Of a stretch of 6,731 bases of DNA, positions 5,267-6,731 are shown piece by piece. Numbering within the stretch: position 1 is the stretch's first letter; every line of letters begins with the position of its first letter. Source of the stretch: Bacillota bacterium (GTDB taxonomy: Bacteria > Bacillota > Clostridia > Peptostreptococcales > Anaerovoracaceae); the NCBI GenBank assembly GCA_017386805.1, contig JAFOGM010000290.1, positions 1-6,731 of the forward strand. Direction: 5' to 3'. A program made the position numbers and the translations under genes. A model generated the notes under the pieces. It was not told where the DNA came from and made no database searches. It saw only the letters and a program-made list of their open reading frames with translations.

Positions 5267-6163
5267 ATGGAAAATAAATTTGGAAGTACACACTTTAATA
5301 CGATCGCTACCTGGCTGAAAGAACGGTTCGGATGCCGCATTATGAAGCTGTCCCTGGACGGCGGTTTTACCTGTCCCAACCGGGATGGATCCAAAGGCAC
5401 CGGCGGCTGTCTCTTCTGCTCCGAAGATGGATCCGGTCATTACGCCTCCACCATTCCCGAACAGATCCAGCTGCTTTCCGGAAAGTGGCCGGAAGGAAAA
5501 TATATCGCCTATTTCCAGAGTCATACCAACACCTACGCAGAACCGGCAGTTCTCCGTCGCATCTTCGACGAAGCCCTGGAATGGCCCGGTGTTGTGGGGC
5601 TGGCGGTTGCCACCCGTCCCGACTGTCTCCCACCGGAGATCCTGGACCTGTTGGATGAATACAATAAAAAGACCTTCCTCTGGGTAGAACTGGGCTTACA
5701 GACAAAGCACGATCACATCGCTGAAAAGATGAATCGCTGCTATCCCACCGCTCAGTTTGATCAGGCCATGGCGGATCTGAAAGCCAGAAACATTCTGACC
5801 GTGGTCCATCTGATCTTAGGTCTTCCGGAAGAAACCAAAGAAATGATGATGGAATCTGTACAACATGTAGCCAACCTCCATCCCTTCGGTGTAAAGCTCC
5901 ACCTTCTTCACGTTCTGAAGAACACCGGTTTGGCTGAGCTTTATCCGGAAGGAATCCACACCTTCACGCAGCAGGAATATATCGAATTCATCGTGGACAT
6001 TCTGGAACGGATGCCCCAGGACATCACCATCCACCGCATCACCGGTGATGGACCTGCCGAAGATCTCATTTCCCCTCTCTGGAGCGTGAAAAAGAGAGAT
6101 ATCTTAAACGGTGTCCAGAAGGAATTCAAACGCCGTGATACCTGGCAGGGAAAATTATTATAA
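5267..6163 (+). CDS. Radical SAM protein, TIGR01212 / YhcC / YtqA family (function unknown)
   Basis: This 298-residue protein belongs to the radical SAM family that includes E. coli YhcC and B. subtilis YtqA; no reaction is established to my knowledge. The iron-sulfur cluster motif is spaced CX11CX2C (C36, C48, C51, within DGGFTCPNRDG and GTGGCLFC), as in this family and unlike the common CX3CX2C. Other family blocks are AYFQSHTNTYA (81-91), VGLAVATRPDCLPPEIL (110-126), LWVELGLQT (138-146), LILGLPEET (182-190), LHLLHVLKNTGLAELY (211-226) and HRITGDGP (256-263). No SPASM or other accessory domain is seen. The ATG at 5267 is the only sensible start because an in-frame TGA lies at 5258-5260 and the next Met (residue 26) is inside the conserved region. 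No clear Shine-Dalgarno precedes it, unlike the other complete genes here. It is transcribed divergently from queH and ends at a shared terminator. Confidence 0.93.
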   Translation: MENKFGSTHFNTIATWLKERFGCRIMKLSLDGGFTCPNRDGSKGTGGCLFCSEDGSGHYASTIPEQIQLLSGKWPEGKYIAYFQSHTNTYAEPAVLRRIFDEALEWPGVVGLAVATRPDCLPPEILDLLDEYNKKTFLWVELGLQTKHDHIAEKMNRCYPTAQFDQAMADLKARNILTVVHLILGLPEETKEMMMESVQHVANLHPFGVKLHLLHVLKNTGLAELYPEGIHTFTQQEYIEFIVDILERMPQDITIHRITGDGPAEDLISPLWSVKKRDILNGVQKEFKRRDTWQGKLL

Positions 6164-6169
6164 CAACTT

Positions 6170-6229
6170 CAATAAAATAACCCTCTGTGATTTCAAAGCA
6201 ATCTGCTCCGAAACCTCAGAGGGTTTTTC
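6170..6229. terminator. Bidirectional intrinsic terminator between the radical SAM gene and tdk
   Basis: AACCCTCTG (6179-6187) pairs perfectly with CAGAGGGTT (6217-6225). The stem can continue inward with TTTC (6191-6194) / GAAA (6210-6213) and AGCA (6197-6200) / TGCT (6204-6207). Rightward RNA ends in a U run at 6224-6228. Leftward RNA reads the same stem followed by UUAUUUUAUUG (6180-6170). It can thus stop both convergent genes, 15 nt past the radical SAM stop and 10 nt past the tdk stop. Confidence 0.88.
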
Positions 6230-6235
6230 GCTTTC

Positions 6236-6731
6236 TTAGAACATTTTCATCTGATTATAGATTTCTTCGCTTTCCGACAGACGTCCGTCGTTATAATGCT
6301 GACGGCAGAGAGATACGTACATATCATTTCCGCCCACTACGATCTGTTCCCCGGTGCGAACGAATTTTCCATCCTGAACACGGGCAACCATGGTGGCCTT
6401 ACGGCCACACCAGCAGATGGTCTTGATTTCTTCGATCTTATCTGCATAAACCAAAAGATAATAAGATCCTTCGAACAGCTCATTTCTGAAGTCGTTTTTC
6501 AGACCATAGGCCAGAACGGGAACATCCAGGCTGTCCACGATCTCCACCAGTTCTAAAATGTGGTGCTTCTTCAGGAACTGTGCTTCATCCACCAGGACAC
6601 AGTCGATCTTCTTCTTTTTATTTTCTTCCATGAAGACCTGCAGGATATCGGTCTCGTCCCTCACACCCACCGCATCGCGCTGGATCCCACCGCGGGAAGT
6701 GATCTTTCCTTCCCCGTAGCGGTCATCCACT
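6236..6731 (-). CDS. tdk: Thymidine kinase (type II, TK1-like), C-terminal part (cut by window edge)
   Basis: Thymidine kinase phosphorylates thymidine to dTMP with ATP in the nucleotide salvage pathway. About 165 C-terminal residues are visible; the family is about 190-205 residues, so the first 30-40 with the P-loop lie beyond the right edge. The frame runs to the edge. A GTG at 6730-6728 encodes an internal Val of the VDDRYGEGKITSRGG segment, not a start. Visible hallmarks, counted from that codon, are VDEAQFL (47-53, catalytic Glu 49), VLAYGLKNDFRNELFEGS (72-89), the zinc ligands C106 and C108 (TICWCGRKA) and C142 and H145 (LCRQHY), and the lid segment GGNDMYVSLCRQHY. This C-X-C plus C-X2-H arrangement resembles E. 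coli Tdk. It converges on the radical SAM gene and shares its terminator. No sign of decay in the visible part. Confidence 0.95.
   Translation of the reverse strand, partial: VDDRYGEGKITSRGGIQRDAVGVRDETDILQVFMEENKKKKIDCVLVDEAQFLKKHHILELVEIVDSLDVPVLAYGLKNDFRNELFEGSYYLLVYADKIEEIKTICWCGRKATMVARVQDGKFVRTGEQIVVGGNDMYVSLCRQHYNDGRLSESEEIYNQMKMF

Noticed and set aside
6728..6731. GTG as the start of a short thymidine kinase lacking its P-loop
   Set aside because: The codon falls inside the conserved (I/V)DDR segment and the frame is open to the edge, so the gene is simply cut by the window.
1..6731. Mobile elements, CRISPR arrays, tRNA/rRNA genes, phage or defence genes
   Set aside because: No transposase, integrase, regularly spaced repeats, tRNA-like cloverleaf or defence protein was seen; gene content is ordinary core chromosome.

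Overview
The window looks like core chromosome of a Gram-positive anaerobe of the class Clostridia, possibly a Lachnospiraceae-like lineage. This is inferred from the gene order priA-def-fmt-(YugP-type peptidase)-rsmB, strong GGAGG-type Shine-Dalgarno sites, a roughly balanced base composition, and a QueH-type (not QueG-type) epoxyqueuosine reductase. The genus cannot be named from the sequence alone.

Layout. Positions 1-5136 hold a tightly packed leftward (minus-strand) operon. In transcription order it runs queH (tRNA queuosine, last step), priA (replication restart helicase), def (peptide deformylase), fmt (Met-tRNA formyltransferase), a YugP-family membrane zinc peptidase, and the start of rsmB (16S rRNA m5C methyltransferase, cut by the left edge). 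Junctions are very short: 4-nt overlap, 50 nt, 14 nt, 1 nt and 2 nt. In four of the five junctions the ribosome binding site lies inside the last codons of the gene before. Positions 5137-5266 are a compact divergent regulatory region. To its right, a radical SAM protein of the TIGR01212/YhcC/YtqA family (function unknown) is read rightward at 5267-6163. A bidirectional hairpin terminator (about 6170-6229) separates it from a convergent thymidine kinase gene (tdk, minus strand) whose 5' end lies beyond the right edge.

How the genes work together. The operon is translation- and genome-maintenance-centred. Fmt formylates initiator tRNA, Def removes the formyl group from new proteins, RsmB and QueH modify rRNA and tRNA, and PriA reloads stalled replication forks. 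The peptidase is a membrane protein of unknown substrate.

I found no mobile element, CRISPR array, RNA gene, phage gene or defence system. The parts most worth a second look are the divergent region (two overlapping promoters whose -10 boxes both fall in a perfect 19-bp palindrome), the start-proximal hairpin and missing Shine-Dalgarno of the radical SAM gene, and a compact PriA that seems to lack the winged-helix domain.
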